The position numbers were made by a program, and so were the translations under genes. The notes beneath the pieces were generated by a model that saw nothing but the letters and a program-made list of their open reading frames with translations, was not told where the DNA came from and did no database searches. Of a stretch of DNA of 64,000 bases, positions 28,701-43,700 are shown in pieces. Every line of letters begins with the position of its first letter. Positions within the stretch are counted from its first letter, which is position 1. Source of the stretch: Proteromonas lacertae (Eukaryota > Sar > Bigyra > Opalinata > Proteromonadidae); the NCBI GenBank assembly GCA_002245135.1, contig NGBS01000584.1:310001-374000 (forward strand), read 5' to 3'.

Positions 28701-31700
28701 GAGGTACTGGAAGTGGTACTGGTGATGTATTTGGTGATATATCAGTTTGAGGTTGTTGTTTACTTAAATCTGGCACAAATGGTTCATCATGGAATGACAT
28801 TATCTTCATTTGTAATTCAGTCAAATGCTTTGCTCTTTCATCTGAATAGTCATAATTCTCCGAGTATAATGTATTATCGTTACTAACTACACTCACATCA
28901 GGATAAGAACTACCTGAAGACATATCAGATGTCATATCAACCAATGGAGCTGTACTTGCAGATGGAGGAACATTACCAACTACTGGAGCTCTCATTGGGG
29001 TTTGATAATTTTGATGCACCTGAACTGGAATTGCAGCATTATTGGAATCTAATGGTGGGAATACTGGTGTTGATTGTACTAATCTTCCTCCTTGTGGTTG
29101 TTGTTGTAGTGATGAAGCTGATGATGATGAAGTATCATACGATGGACGTGATAATGTCTGAGGATAAGGAGGTGGAACAATAACACCTCCTCCACTTTGA
29201 TAGGTATTGCTATTATTATTATTATTATTATTATTCAATGTATTAGATGGAGAAAGTCTTTGATTGGTGGATTGCATTGATTGTGAAGGTAGTGATTGAG
29301 AATGATTGAGTGATTTCTGTAATGGTTGGGTTTGATACTGTGTTTGAGTCTGTTGTTGTATTGGTGGGAATACTCCATAACTTTGTGATAATGGTGTTGG
29401 TACTGAATCATTGGTTAAAAATGAAGCAGAAAATGGTCTTTCATTTTCCACAGCATCTGGGTCTAATCCTTCGGCTCTCATTCTTTCTCTTTTATTATAC
29501 TTCTGCCTCCTGTTAAATAAGAATGATATATGAGGGAATAATGCTATATTACGTTGTTCTAGCAACATTCCAAACATATGTAATCTTCCAAGAAAACCTC
29601 GAGTTCTATTGATTATATTCTAATGAAACATACACTTTTTGAATATTTATAGCTGACAAAGAACGATAAGGATTGACAAATCCATTTGGTTGTTCAGGAC
29701 TAGGCAATAATAACACTATTATACTCTTCAAAAAAGTGAAAATCATCATATTGTTGTTGATATGTATGAGCTTGTATTACTGTCATTTGAAAGATATTGC
29801 CAGGTCTTTTCATCTTCAACAATTTTGTCAATCGCGATAACTTTGGCTTCATATTAGTCACTTTAGGCAAACCTTTCGTCGCTTTACCTCTTCTGTGTAG
29901 TGAAGTTTTCATTTGAAATAAAACTGTAACGATATGTATTTTACTGAGTAATTTACTCAATTCTCATATTTTATGACATTTTCATTTTTCTTGAAAAGGA
30001 CAATCACAACAAACACAATTCAAAATGGATTTATTCCTCTGATAAAAAGTAAGAGGTTCAATTAATTAATTTGAATAGAATCTGGAATTACATCTGCTAC
30101 AGCTGTAGGTGAAGTAAAAAGATTATTGAAATTGAAAAAAGTTGGACATTCTGGAACATTGGATAAATTAGCTTCTGGTGTATTGGTCTTAGCAGCTGGA
30201 TCGGCAACAAAACTTATTCCTGTATTATAAATTATTTGAAACAATTAGTATTTGTGGAAATATAAGGAATATAAATCAATAATGAAATTAGGAATTGGTT
30301 CTGACACATATGATCGAGATGGACAATGTAATGATATGTCTCCAGTTGGATTCATAGAAGAGCCAATATTTTATAAAGTCATTTCATCGTATGAACAATT
30401 TTATTATTTTTATATAGTTTTATAGGAGATGATATTGATCAAATTCCACCAGTATATAGTGCATTAAAAAAGGATGGTAAAAGATTATCAGATAGAATAA
30501 GAAGTGGTGAAAACATTGAAGAACAATCATTAAAACCAAGGAAAATATCAATTTATGATTTAAACTGTGAAGATTTCATTCAAGAAAACTATCCTGAAGT
30601 TACATTCACAGTAAAATGTTCTGGTGGTACTTATATAAGGTCTTTAGTTAGAGATATAGGTATAAAATTAAGTGAATATTATAACAAATCAGTTCCAACA
30701 ATGATGTGGGAATTATTGAGAGTTAATAGCAATGGATTTAATATAAATGAAAGCTTTACGTTAGAGTATATATTTATATATTTATTACTTAATAATTGTA
30801 TATAGAGAAATACAGGAGAAAGTAAAGAATAATGATTATTCGTTTTGGATTAAACCAGATGAAGCTTTTGAAAGATATCTGTCTGTCATTTATCCTTTAG
30901 AAAGTATGTTTTACATTTTGTTTATTTTGAATAGAAATAAAAAAGAGTGATAGAGGAAGAAAATCAATTTCTGTATTTTCTGATCTGTATTAATTTAGAT
31001 ATTTTATTCAAATATAGAATAAAACGAAATGTGAATCAAGTTGTTACATTAAGAGATAGTATATATATTTTGATGTATATATTCTTAATCTAGACAATTA
31101 CAAAATATGGTCAATATGCTATGTTAAAAGTGAAAACAAAGTAGATGTTGTATGGGAAAATAGTAAGTGATAGTTGATAAATAGAATTAGATGATGTACG
31201 TAATAATTTATAATGAATCTTACCTGTATCATGTTTTAAATAATAATCATTGTGTGTATTAGTTATGATTATATATATCCCATAAATCATTCAAAAATAT
31301 AGAGGAAGAATTAATCATTATTTTAGATTAGTTATTACTATTCATCCCATGTTTTCTAAATTCATATTTGACGCTGGTAATTTCTGCATTCACAACATAT
31401 TTTTGATATTTTATAGCCACTTCTTCTGCTATAAACAACGAAGTGAGATAATGGTAGAGCATGTGCCAATCTGCTGCATTGATATAATATCATTCCATTA
31501 TAATCAAAATCATCAAAAACAGAAATATTTAATTCAAGAGGAGAGATATTGCGTTCTTTCACACAAGCAGCGCATATCATATCACCATTACTCAGTTTAA
31601 ACATGTTAAGAATACTAATGTCTTCTCTACAAGCACTGCATCTTACTAATGTATTTTGTAATGCTACAAATCTTTCTTTTAGCTCTTCAGTAATATTTTG

Positions 31701-34700
31701 ATTTCTATCCAACTTAAATCCTTGAGTATGTTTACAATAAACACTTTTGCAAAGTTTTCTTCTTCTTTCAACAGTTCTCATAGTGTTATTTTGATAAAAG
31801 CTAAATTGTTTTTTGTTTATATTATTATACTATTTAATAAAGCCTCGAATTTAAATCAACATAGAAAAATGAATTTAATTGGTTAAAGACAATTGGTTTA
31901 TGAAAAATAAAATGGGGGTTTAAAATAATTTTGGGATAGAATTAAAATCTCTAATATTTAAAGATGTTTCAAAAACTAATATGTATCAATAATACACATT
32001 ACTATCAAATGATCAATATAAAAAGATAATAAAAAGTCAGAAACAATATATTGCTAATATTTCTACAAATCGATCTTATATTTTGCTAATAAGCATATTA
32101 TTACAAACAAGAATATCTTTATTAGAATTATAACATTTTTGTTTATCTATAGCAACTCTGTGATTAGAAAAATGAATTTAATACTAATTTATATTGACAT
32201 TGTCATAATTGTGTAGCAATTTGCATTTCTTAAAATGAAAGTATTTAATTCATATATCAGTGAAAACGGGTATTATATAAATTAAATGTAACAAAAATAG
32301 ACTATGCAGACGAATTGCAAATCACGGTTTTGGAGATTTAAAGGTTTTAGTTGGAGGAGAAGAAATAATTAGTTCAAAGGCCGTTTTCATAGTTTCAAAC
32401 CCTATATTCAAAGAATTGATAGAAAATAGTGAAAATGGTAATACTGTTGAATTATATGAGGATTGTAGTATTGAATCATTTTTTGAGTTAGAAAAGTATT
32501 ACAGTGGAGGGCGTATAAATATAAATCAGAATAATGTGTGTGAATTGTTTTCAACATGCATTTATTACAATGAATCTAAAGTTATTCCAAGTTGTTTGAA
32601 GTTTATAAAAGTACATTTAAATGAAGAAATAATAATAAAATTGATAAGAACGGTTAATCTATACGAAGATAATATTACTATTGAAGGAATGAAAGAAGTG
32701 ATAAGAGAATTAAAGATTATAATTGGTAGTTATGTAAAGAAAAATGGATATAAACTATTGAAAGAAGAATATTTGAATGAATTAGAAGTGAAGGATTTGA
32801 GAATGATATTAAAAGAAATGAAATATGTAAAGAATAATGAGAATCGGCTGTTTAATATACTGTTCAAAAAATATGATACTGAAATGAAAAACGAGCTGCA
32901 TGATGAAAAAGAAAAGATTGAAATAGAGAATGAATATATTGACTTAATAATTCAAACAATTTATTTTGATAGAATAGAAATGATATTATTAAAACCAACA
33001 GAGCTTGATTTCATAAAAGATAAAATGAAATTACCACAACTTTTGTGTAGAAATAACTATAACAAGAATAATCATATATACATTAATTTAGAAAAGATAA
33101 AAGATGAAGAAATCGAAGAAATAATCAATAAATATTATAATGAAGATGAATTAATTACAATTGAAGAAAGAGATATAGAAATATTAAAAAAGAACAATCT
33201 AATAGAAATAATAGAAATGTTAATACAACATGAAGATATAAAAATGAAAGAGATAGGCATGATGATTATTCTTGATAGTAAAATGAAAAGTGAAAATGTA
33301 AATATGATAATTATCAAAGAAGAAATGTCTAAACTAATTATGTTATTTTCAAATGAATACAAATCAAATGAAAGAGAAAGATTATATAAATGCTTTTGTT
33401 TATTCATTAAAGATATAGATACTATATCAACAATTAGATATTTATGTGGAATAGAAATATTCTTTCATATATTGAATTATTGTTGTTATTTAAATAATGA
33501 TATAAAAGAAATATTAATCACTTATATAAGAAATCAAATTTGCAGCGATAATGATTATGAAATGATGATAAAACAGTGTACAATAAAGAAATTATATCAG
33601 AATTAATAATAGTTACCTATCCTTCATCAAAATTAAAAATATGTGGATCATTTTCTATTATAACAATATATAATGGTAAAATTTGTAAATTTTCTATAAA
33701 TCCACAATTGCCAAATGGAATATACTTAAATTCTATATCAGGAGAAATTTATGGTTGTATTGTAAGAGAAATTGATGAAACTAATTGTACAGTTAAATGT
33801 GAGAATTTGTTTAACTATTTGGATTATAAAATTTCATTTGATTATGAAAATGTGGTATTTTCTGAAGATAATAAAGATGAATATATATCAATTAACAATG
33901 ATGGCAAAATAATAACAAATAATGATAAACAAAATTTTATGAGTCATTGTTTCATCAATTTAAAAATGGATAAAGGGTTTTATTGCTTCAAGTTTAAATT
34001 TATGTCAAATTATTCACATATTACTTCAACATCCTTTGATATATCTACCGTAATATGTAAAGGAAGTTATGGTAACTATGAGAATTATTCATGCGTATAT
34101 GTTATAAATAAGGGGAAAAGTGAAGATATTACTTCAAGATGTCATATTGGAACAGTTGTTAATAAAAATCCAAATTTCGATGGTTGTGGAGATGGATCAA
34201 TTTATGAAGTGATTGTTGATATGAATAAAAGAGAATTTTGGACTAGTCATAATGATTCATCTCCTGTTTTACTTGTTAAAGATTTACCTTCTCCATTATA
34301 TCTAAGCTGTGAACCAGGATCAAAATGCTCAAAAGAATTATTATCTTATGTTCACTATGAATAATTATTAGTATTTGTCCATTATTTTGTTCTTCTAATT
34401 CATCTTTTACAAACAACAATGTTATTTGTTTTACAAAATAATGTGGAGATACTAAATTAATTTGATAAAAAATTAAAAAGTGTTATTATTTAAAGATATA
34501 TAAAAAAGTGTATTTACATTACGTGTTATACTTCATAGTATAATTGGTGTATGTTAAAATACAAAAGTATTTATTTATAGTGATTAAAAGTGAAAATAAA
34601 GTAGATACTATACGTAAAAAACAACAATAAGTAGTTATCATTCGTTATAAGTATGTGTTTTCAACAAAATCTTTTCATTCATGCAAGTGTAATTTTTAGT

Positions 34701-37700
34701 TTTAATATTTTGAAAAAAACGGAATTTGATAGTTTTTATCTTGATTTATTTCCTCTAATCCCATTTATATTAATTCTGTTGTATTTTATAATGGATCCAC
34801 TATCATTTAACTCGATATTCTCACAAGTATTAAGTTTATTTCTAATTGATTAGAGATATACTCCTTCTCTTTATAAATCCCCACACCCAGAAGATGAGAC
34901 TCGTGAAGAAATAGACCCAGAAGATATAGAATATCTTAATATCATTGGTACAGGCTCTTTTTCTAAAGTGATTCTTGCGAAAGATAATAGCACAGGAATG
35001 AAATATGCTTTAAAAGTTATGAAAAAGAATAATGTATTTTTTAATTATATTTATATCACTCAATAGCTTATAAAATTAAATCAGATCTCACAAATCTTCA
35101 ATGAAGTGAAGATTCATTTCTGTCTATTACATCCCAACATCGCAAGACCAATAGCATTCTGGCATGATGATAATACAATTTATTTATTAACAGAGTATGT
35201 TCCAGGAGGTGAATTATTCACATTACTTCGAGATAAGAAAAGATTCACCTCAGAAATGGCAAAATTTTATATTACACAAGTAATTTCGTTTTTAGAATAT
35301 ATTCATTCAATGAACGTAGTATACAGAGACCTTAAACCAGAAAACCTTATGATTTCCTCTAATGGTTATTTGAAAGTAATAGATTTCGGTTTTGCTAAAG
35401 AAGTTGAAGATCATACATTCACCTTCTGTGGTACAGTGGATTATATATCACCAGAAGTAATAAAATGCCAAGGACATACAATATATAGTGATTATTGGAG
35501 CTTAGGAGTGTTGTTATTTGAATTTCTAACTGGTTATACTCCATTTATGGCTAAAACACCAATGAAAACCTATGAAAAGATAATGAAATGTGATTATGTA
35601 ATTCCTGGTATTGTAAATCCATTAGCAAGAGATTTGATAAAGAAATTATTAGTAATTGATACTACAAAGAGATTAGGTTGTCAACACAATGGTATTGAAG
35701 ATATAATGTTACATGAATGGTTTGCTTATTATCAAAGAAACAAATTTAATTGGAGATTCATTTATGAACAGAAATATGATGCTCCTTATGTACCAACATT
35801 AAATTCACCCAATCAATCAACAATTGATGAAGAAAAAGCTAAGAAAGAATTGGATGAATTAGACAACAATGATATTATGTTAAGTAAACAACAAGTGTTG
35901 TTATTTGATTGTTTTAATGATTTGATTAATATTGTGAATAAACATGATATTAATGGAAATATGGGTGAAGAAGGAGAAGAAGAGGAAGGAAAAGCTGAAG
36001 AGAAAAAGGATGATGTTGGTGGTGAAGAAAAGAAAGAATAATAATGATTTATTTATTACATAATTTTATTAAAAGATTAGAAAAACATACATCAGAATTT
36101 ATTTATTATTTATTATTAAGGTGTTGTATGTTTAAATTTATTTCCCTATTTTTTCATTTATTTTTATAGGAGGTACAATACAAAGCAAAAAAAAACTCAA
36201 TAAACTAAGGAATTAAAGAAAAGGCATCCATCCCATATACATTTTGTATAGATTCTCTTGTTTCTTTGCCTCATTAATCAATAAATTCACTTGTCCTTCT
36301 ACATTCAATGGCAAATTGTGACTTGGTAACTGATTACTCTTATTTCTAAAAGTATCAAGATTATATCTATAAAATAATCATATATATATAATATTTATAC
36401 ATTCCATTCAATCTTTCTTTAACTCTATCTAAAGTAATCTGAGGATCTAAGAATGTCAAAATCATTCCATTATCAGAAGAACTTGTCTTTCTCTTATTCC
36501 ATTCAACCAATGGATCTTATAATAATTAAAGAAATATCATAAATTATTATGACAAAAAATGATATATGAATAAATGGATCTAATTGGTTAATCAACTCAT
36601 TTCTATTATCTCTACATACTTTCATAGTAATTTCACAACTCTTTCTAAATGCACCTTCTACGCCTAGCACTCCCATTCCATCAATAATATTTGGAGTCAA
36701 TCTAAAAGGCACAACTTCAGGATATCTTAAAGACAAACCTTTATCAAATATACAATCAAAATCAACATGCACACATTCACTATTCTTAGTATCGATTAAT
36801 ATATTCTCACCATGTCTATCACCTAAGCCAATAATATGACCCAAAATACACCATACTGAACAACTTCGAATATAATTTTGTTTATTTTCATACCACTTTG
36901 TTGGATCTACGAAATGTTTCATAAACCATTTATGAAATTCTAATGGAAATCGACTTAATATTTCTGCTTTATATTGAGATTTTATATCATTATAATTTCT
37001 CTTTTGCAAATCTTGATATTTGTTAGATATTAATCTCAATTTAATTTGTGGTTTTTCATTGTATACTTCAGACATACACGAATTGAAACTTTGAGTATTA
37101 CTAACCCATTCTAATAAACCAGTATCAGCAGCAAGACAAATAACAGAGTATGTTCGAATATGTAATTTCCTTTTTCTACTTTCTATATTATTATTGAATA
37201 ATCTATTGATTAAAGTAGCAAAATCCATCAATCTACTATCTTTTCTTAAATCTCCTTTACTTTCAGTTTTACATAGAAATTTATATTTTCTACCATTACT
37301 TGCATTAGAAACAATTGTTTTAGGTCTTTCTTTAGATGGCATTATTTGTGCTTCACGATCAAAATCTTTTATTATTATATTAGAATTAGGAAATCTCTCT
37401 GTAATTTCATCATTTCTTTCACTTATATCATTTGGTAAAGATATTGTTAACACACTTTTTATTGGAACAACAATCTTGGCAGTGATTAAATTCTTTATAT
37501 TCAATTGGCAATCCATTGTATTTGTTGTTGCTTTCTTCTTTGCTAAAACAGTCAATTTATCATCTAAACTATCAACAGCAACAAATAATAATGATTTGTC
37601 TATTCCTTTATTACTATTCTTTTTATCTAATGATTTTACTTTATCTAATAAACTTAAGGCATTCTTTCTTCTTGTTTCATCTACATTACCATCTACTTTC

Positions 37701-40700
37701 TTTGTTAATGATATAATATTCCATATCATCTGTTGAGGGAATGTAATTAATAGTTTAACAATAATATCAGATACTATTTTTCTAACTGAATTATCTGGAT
37801 GACATATTCGTGATAATAATTGACCTGATATAATATACCATTGATAATAATTAATATTCTGAAATAATGTATAAACCTGTTTATTTAAACTAGTTTTAAC
37901 ATTATCTAGATTCTTATTATGATTGATATTTTCAGAAGTAGTTTGACTTGAATTGGCTGTTAAATATAAGTTGATAGATTCAATTGTATTGAACCATATA
38001 GTCATTAAACGTGGTAAACATTCATATAAATATTTCACACCATGCTGTAAAGTTTGACCATAGAGTTTGATGGCTTGTTCAACACAGATTGAGTGATTTC
38101 TTAATACTTCATATTTCGTTAAATCACTGAACATTAATGATGTATCATCTATTAGTTTGGCAAAATGATAATATGCATCTTCACTACTTGAATCGTAATG
38201 TTTTATAATGTCATTGAAATTGTTTTTTAATTCATCTGTTTGAATTCTTCCACTTTCACTAGACCATATTGTGTATAATAATTTACACTTAGCAAACTCT
38301 TTGGCTGTGTATTTTTGACTGCTTATATCCCATTTCATAATATTTAATAATTCATCCAAACTTTCCTTTGTTTTACCTCTTATATGGTTTAATTCAGCTT
38401 TTGCAATGATGAAATCAAAACTATTATCATATAATAAACAATATTCACTGTAGATATAATTTCCATTATTTTTATATTGGTTTGATTCCTCGAGCCAACA
38501 TTTTGAAATTTCTTCTTTTTTATTGCAGAATCCATACAGTGTTCTGTGTAAGAATAATATATTTGTTTTATAGTTCAATTGTGGAGTTATTATATTGTAT
38601 CTGTTCTCCCAGTAGTTGAAAGTTTCAGTCAATCTTGTATTAACATCCAATTGTTGGTTATTATCATCGTTTATGATATTGACATACTCATTAATTTCAT
38701 TCAATATGTGTAATTGTAATATATTATCATATGATCGATTGTAACTCTCAATGATAGAGGCACTTAAGCAATCGCTGATATGATTTAAACTACTATTCAA
38801 TAAATCTTTAGTATGTGAGTAATCTTTGTTATATATTGATAATAACAGTAAATTCACATAAATACCAAATTGATCATTAATAATCTGATTATTGTTGTAT
38901 AATATATTATTCTTTGTGGTAATGAAGTGTGTATAATTTGTAGTAATCTCATCCCATTTCCCCATTTTACTTTTAGCTTCAATAATAGAAGGAATTAAAG
39001 TTAAATATAATCCATAATTCTTATCTTCTAAAGATTCAATATTTGTTGATATTAACTCATATTGTCCTAAATACTTCCAATTTTCAATCATTCCATTATA
39101 AATACTATATAAATCCATCAAATTGTTGTTATATAAGTATTCGTAACATAACAAAGCTTCTGTATAATTGTTATTCAGTTTATATCTCATTATTTTCTCT
39201 TCTATACTTAGTGGTTGATTGATTTCATTGGTTCTTATATTAATTGTTCCTTCTTTATTATCATTATCATTTAATTTATCATATAAACTATACAACATAT
39301 GAATATCATCACTTTCATATTCAAATTCTCTTTTTTCTTTTCTTTTATTGTAAATATGGTTTTCATAGTATAATAATCCTCTTGTATAAGATTTACATTC
39401 AATTGCACATCGTGTTCTATCTATGTAACTAATCTGATTGATTAACTGAATCAATTTATCAGTTGGGTAATCAGAAAGATTTTTGTTACCCCAAAATGTC
39501 AATTGATCTAAAATGAATAATATCAACTCAACACATTGATATAAATTACCATTTCCTCCTCTAACACATTCATTAAATATAGTTCTAAACTCTAATAATA
39601 TCAAATCAAAATCACTTTGACTATTTTGTTTTAATACACTAACAATTAAATATGGTAATAGAAATGCAGCTGTTGTAATACTGATTGAGATAATACCTTC
39701 ACATGCATTGTAGAGTACTTTATCTTCATTATTACAGTATTTAATGAGATATTTAGAGAAATGAATAACCCATTGATCATATAACATTCCATTCTGATAG
39801 ATTGGTGGTTTTAATATATTTGGACTATAAAATAATAATATATAAATATATACTTTACCACTTCTTCATATCTTGTATACCAATATGGTGTGATTATTGG
39901 TATTATATTATCAGGAAATAATGTATAAAATACAGATGGAAATTGTTCAGGATAATCTCCTAATACTTTCTGCTTATATATATACTTTAATAATTCTTGA
40001 ATTCCAAATGCAATTCTATTTTGCAAACCAATATCAGTTACACTGTATAATGATTTACACATGTGATCACTGATTAATCTAATGGCTAATTCTTCTTGTG
40101 GTAATTCATCATGAAATGTTGATTCAATTTGGGGTAAAACCAATATTTTGGATGGATCAATTGCACCAATTTCACCAAAAATTTTCCCACATAACAACAC
40201 CAAATTATTATTATGAGATGTGGTAGAAGATGGTGTATGAAATGAAATAACATTGAATAGATTCTGTAACAATGTTTGCATGTTAATATTAATATATTGA
40301 TCTTGAATTAATGAATTAATCAACTCTTTTCTATGATTACATAAAACTTTATACAATTCTTTTAATCCTATTTCTACTATTATTGAATTCTCATGTATTA
40401 ATATTGTATTTAACTGCATTATCATTTCATTGAAGGATTTGTTTGGATTGATTGGAATATATTCTGAGAATTTGTTTTGTTTTGGTAAGGATGAAAATAA
40501 GAAGTCATATTTGATGAATAATGGAGATATTAAGTTGGAATTGTTCTTCAATAACTCTGTGAATATTTTGTCTAATAAGATAGATAATTCATTCTTTTCC
40601 TTCTTTTCTTTATTATTTACTTCTGCTACTCCTTCAAAATCGTTATCTTCTTCTTCTTCTTCTTCTTCCATTCTTATATCTTCATTTTCTTCATCAACAT

Positions 40701-43700
40701 TACCATATTTCAAGAAATACTTGATTAAAATTACAAAAAATATATCAACATAATTAGCTAATATTTCATCATCAATACATGTCAACAATGAATGATATAT
40801 TTCACAGATAGAATATAATATTAAACTATGATAATTGTCTTGAATTGACATTAATGTTGATATTATATTCGGTATATAGGATTGAATCTCATTCTTCATA
40901 AAGATAATCAATTGATTCAACACTTTCAAACTATGAACCTTGTTGTAGATAAATGCAGATTTCTGAATGGATTGGTTTATTTGGAATAATAAGTATAAGA
41001 AATCTTCTTTTATCATTATCACTGCTTTATTTTCATAATCATCATCACTAATTTCCATTATTTCTCTATGATTGTTGTTACTATAATCCTTTGGTTTACT
41101 TATCTCTCTGTGAACATAAAACATTCCTGATAATATATCCAATACAGTCAATGTTCTTTCTATAGTTTTATCATTTCCTAAATCCCACACTAATAACTTA
41201 ATTAACTTCAATCTATGTGTTTTATCTATAATATCTTGTGTTGATTTAAACTGTGGATATATCTTAGTAATATAATTCAATGGAATAGTTAAATCAACTG
41301 ATGGTTCTGTAAATATATGATATAATATAGTAGCTAAGTTGTCATTAATGACTTTATCAGTTAGATTTTTATTGATTAACTTTAATAACTCGGTATTTTG
41401 TTTTAATATACATTCAGGAAGTATAATTTCACAAGTCATATTCAAATATTCCGCTATATCTGTACAATTGAAATATTCTTTGATAAATATTAAACCATCT
41501 TTACATTTATCAGTTGAGAATATATTCTGCAGAATAGTGATAGATATATTACTATCCAAATTGTTCAATAACTCAGAAAATGAGAGTTTGTGTGAGTTTA
41601 ATATTGAATGTATTGAATCATACACTAATATTTGATGTTTTCCTTCAAACCAAAACTTGACACATTGATAAATATACTGTGAAAATAAATGGAAATAATC
41701 CTTTTCAAATGGAACATAACAAAATGTAATTCCTATTAAAGTAATGTACAACTGCTTTCACTTTAGATTTCAATACAATATTAGTAAGCGTAGTAATAAA
41801 CAACTTTATTGAATTATATATACTATCTGATGGGAATAATATCTTAATACATTGATAAGAATTAGTAAAATAACAAGAGAGTATATGATAAATCATTCTA
41901 TTATTGGAACAAGCTATCTTATTGAATATTTGGCTGATAATATCCTTCCATTCTGACAAAGAGGATGATATATCACAATGATTGACAGTTGAATGGAATA
42001 AATTGAATTTCATTTCTTTATGTGAATTACTATGACATAATATCTTATAAAAATAAGATAAATGCATTGAAGAGTATGGATATATTGTACTGTTATTGTT
42101 GTTATTATTGTCTATCAATAGATTATAACTATTGGTACAAATACTACATCTATCATTCTTATTGGAAATAAAACAAATGATTTTAATAACGCATTCTTGT
42201 ACTAGTTTATACATAGTAATTGATATATTATTGGAATTAATGAAATAGTCAAATATTTGATTTAATAGTTTAGAATACATATCTGATAGTGAGCTATTAT
42301 TATTATTATTATTACATATCGAATGATTGTATATTGATAATAATATTAAAGGAATTGACTTGATACATTCCTCTGATATTGATAATATCTTTGATTCTAA
42401 TCCATTAGATATTATCTTCATTGTATTATTTATAATCCTACTTAAAGCACTACTATCACTGTTGTTATTATGATTATTATTATCATTTATACATAAATAT
42501 AACTTTGGAATAATTGAATAGTAGAGTTTAATAGAGTTTTCTTCCATATTACATTGATTCTGTAATAATAATGTCATTACTTCACTGTAGAATAAATACA
42601 ATTCATTTGGTAATTTATAATGATTATTTGATATTGACTTTAAATATTGTAGAAAACAATAACATTCAGATGTATTAAATACTTTCTTATTTTCTAATAT
42701 ATTGCTATTAATTATTTTGATTAAACTATCACTGTTTTGATTATTGGATATATAGAATGATCCTATAACAAAAAATAAACTGGAAATATTTGAATTATTA
42801 TTGTTGCTGTGATAATCTTTCAATAATAAATCTATTACAGTATTATCAAAACCATTATAATAATAGGTTGATAAATACATGTATAAAAATGATATAAATA
42901 AATCAACATTATTGTTATTGGTGTTTATTATTAATAATGTATCTTTAATATTAACATTCTGCGGTATATATTTCATACTAATAGGATATGATAATTGATT
43001 ATTATAATAGAAATATAAACACTTGGTGAGATAATCTGTTTTATAAAATAATACCTTCTTATTGAGACTGGAAACTATCAATTGAATGCAATATTGTAAT
43101 ATATTATAATAATAATTATTATTATATATTGATGATATGTTATATAATATCATATAGTATAGTTTACATATTGAATCAACTACTGCTGGATAGAATAATA
43201 ATAGTTTATATGAATATGTAGATAGTATTTGTAAAATCTTACTATTTAATGGTTTTGAGTAGTATAATTTGGGATTTGTCTCTATTAATTGTACTGATAT
43301 ATACAATAATGACTGAAAATATGATATATTATTATCACAGGTTAAATGCTGTAAATATATTGGAGTAATTGATATTTCTATGAATTAATAAGTAAAATAT
43401 AAAGTATACTGCTATTCGGTAAGAATGAGAAAAGTGTATATTCATCAATTACATTAATTTGAAGTAATGACTGAGATAATTGCAACAGAAAATCAAACAT
43501 ATTCTGTAAAATTAGATCTAATTTTATCATATCGGATATTGATCTTAATATATGATATATAACTTGCTGCAAATCGGAAATAACATATTCATATTTGTTG
43601 TATCTGAGTAAAGGAACGAAAATATCTAGATACTTACTTACTACATCCAAATTACCATAATCAATAATCGAAAAAGCGTGTGGACATATTGGTTTCTCTA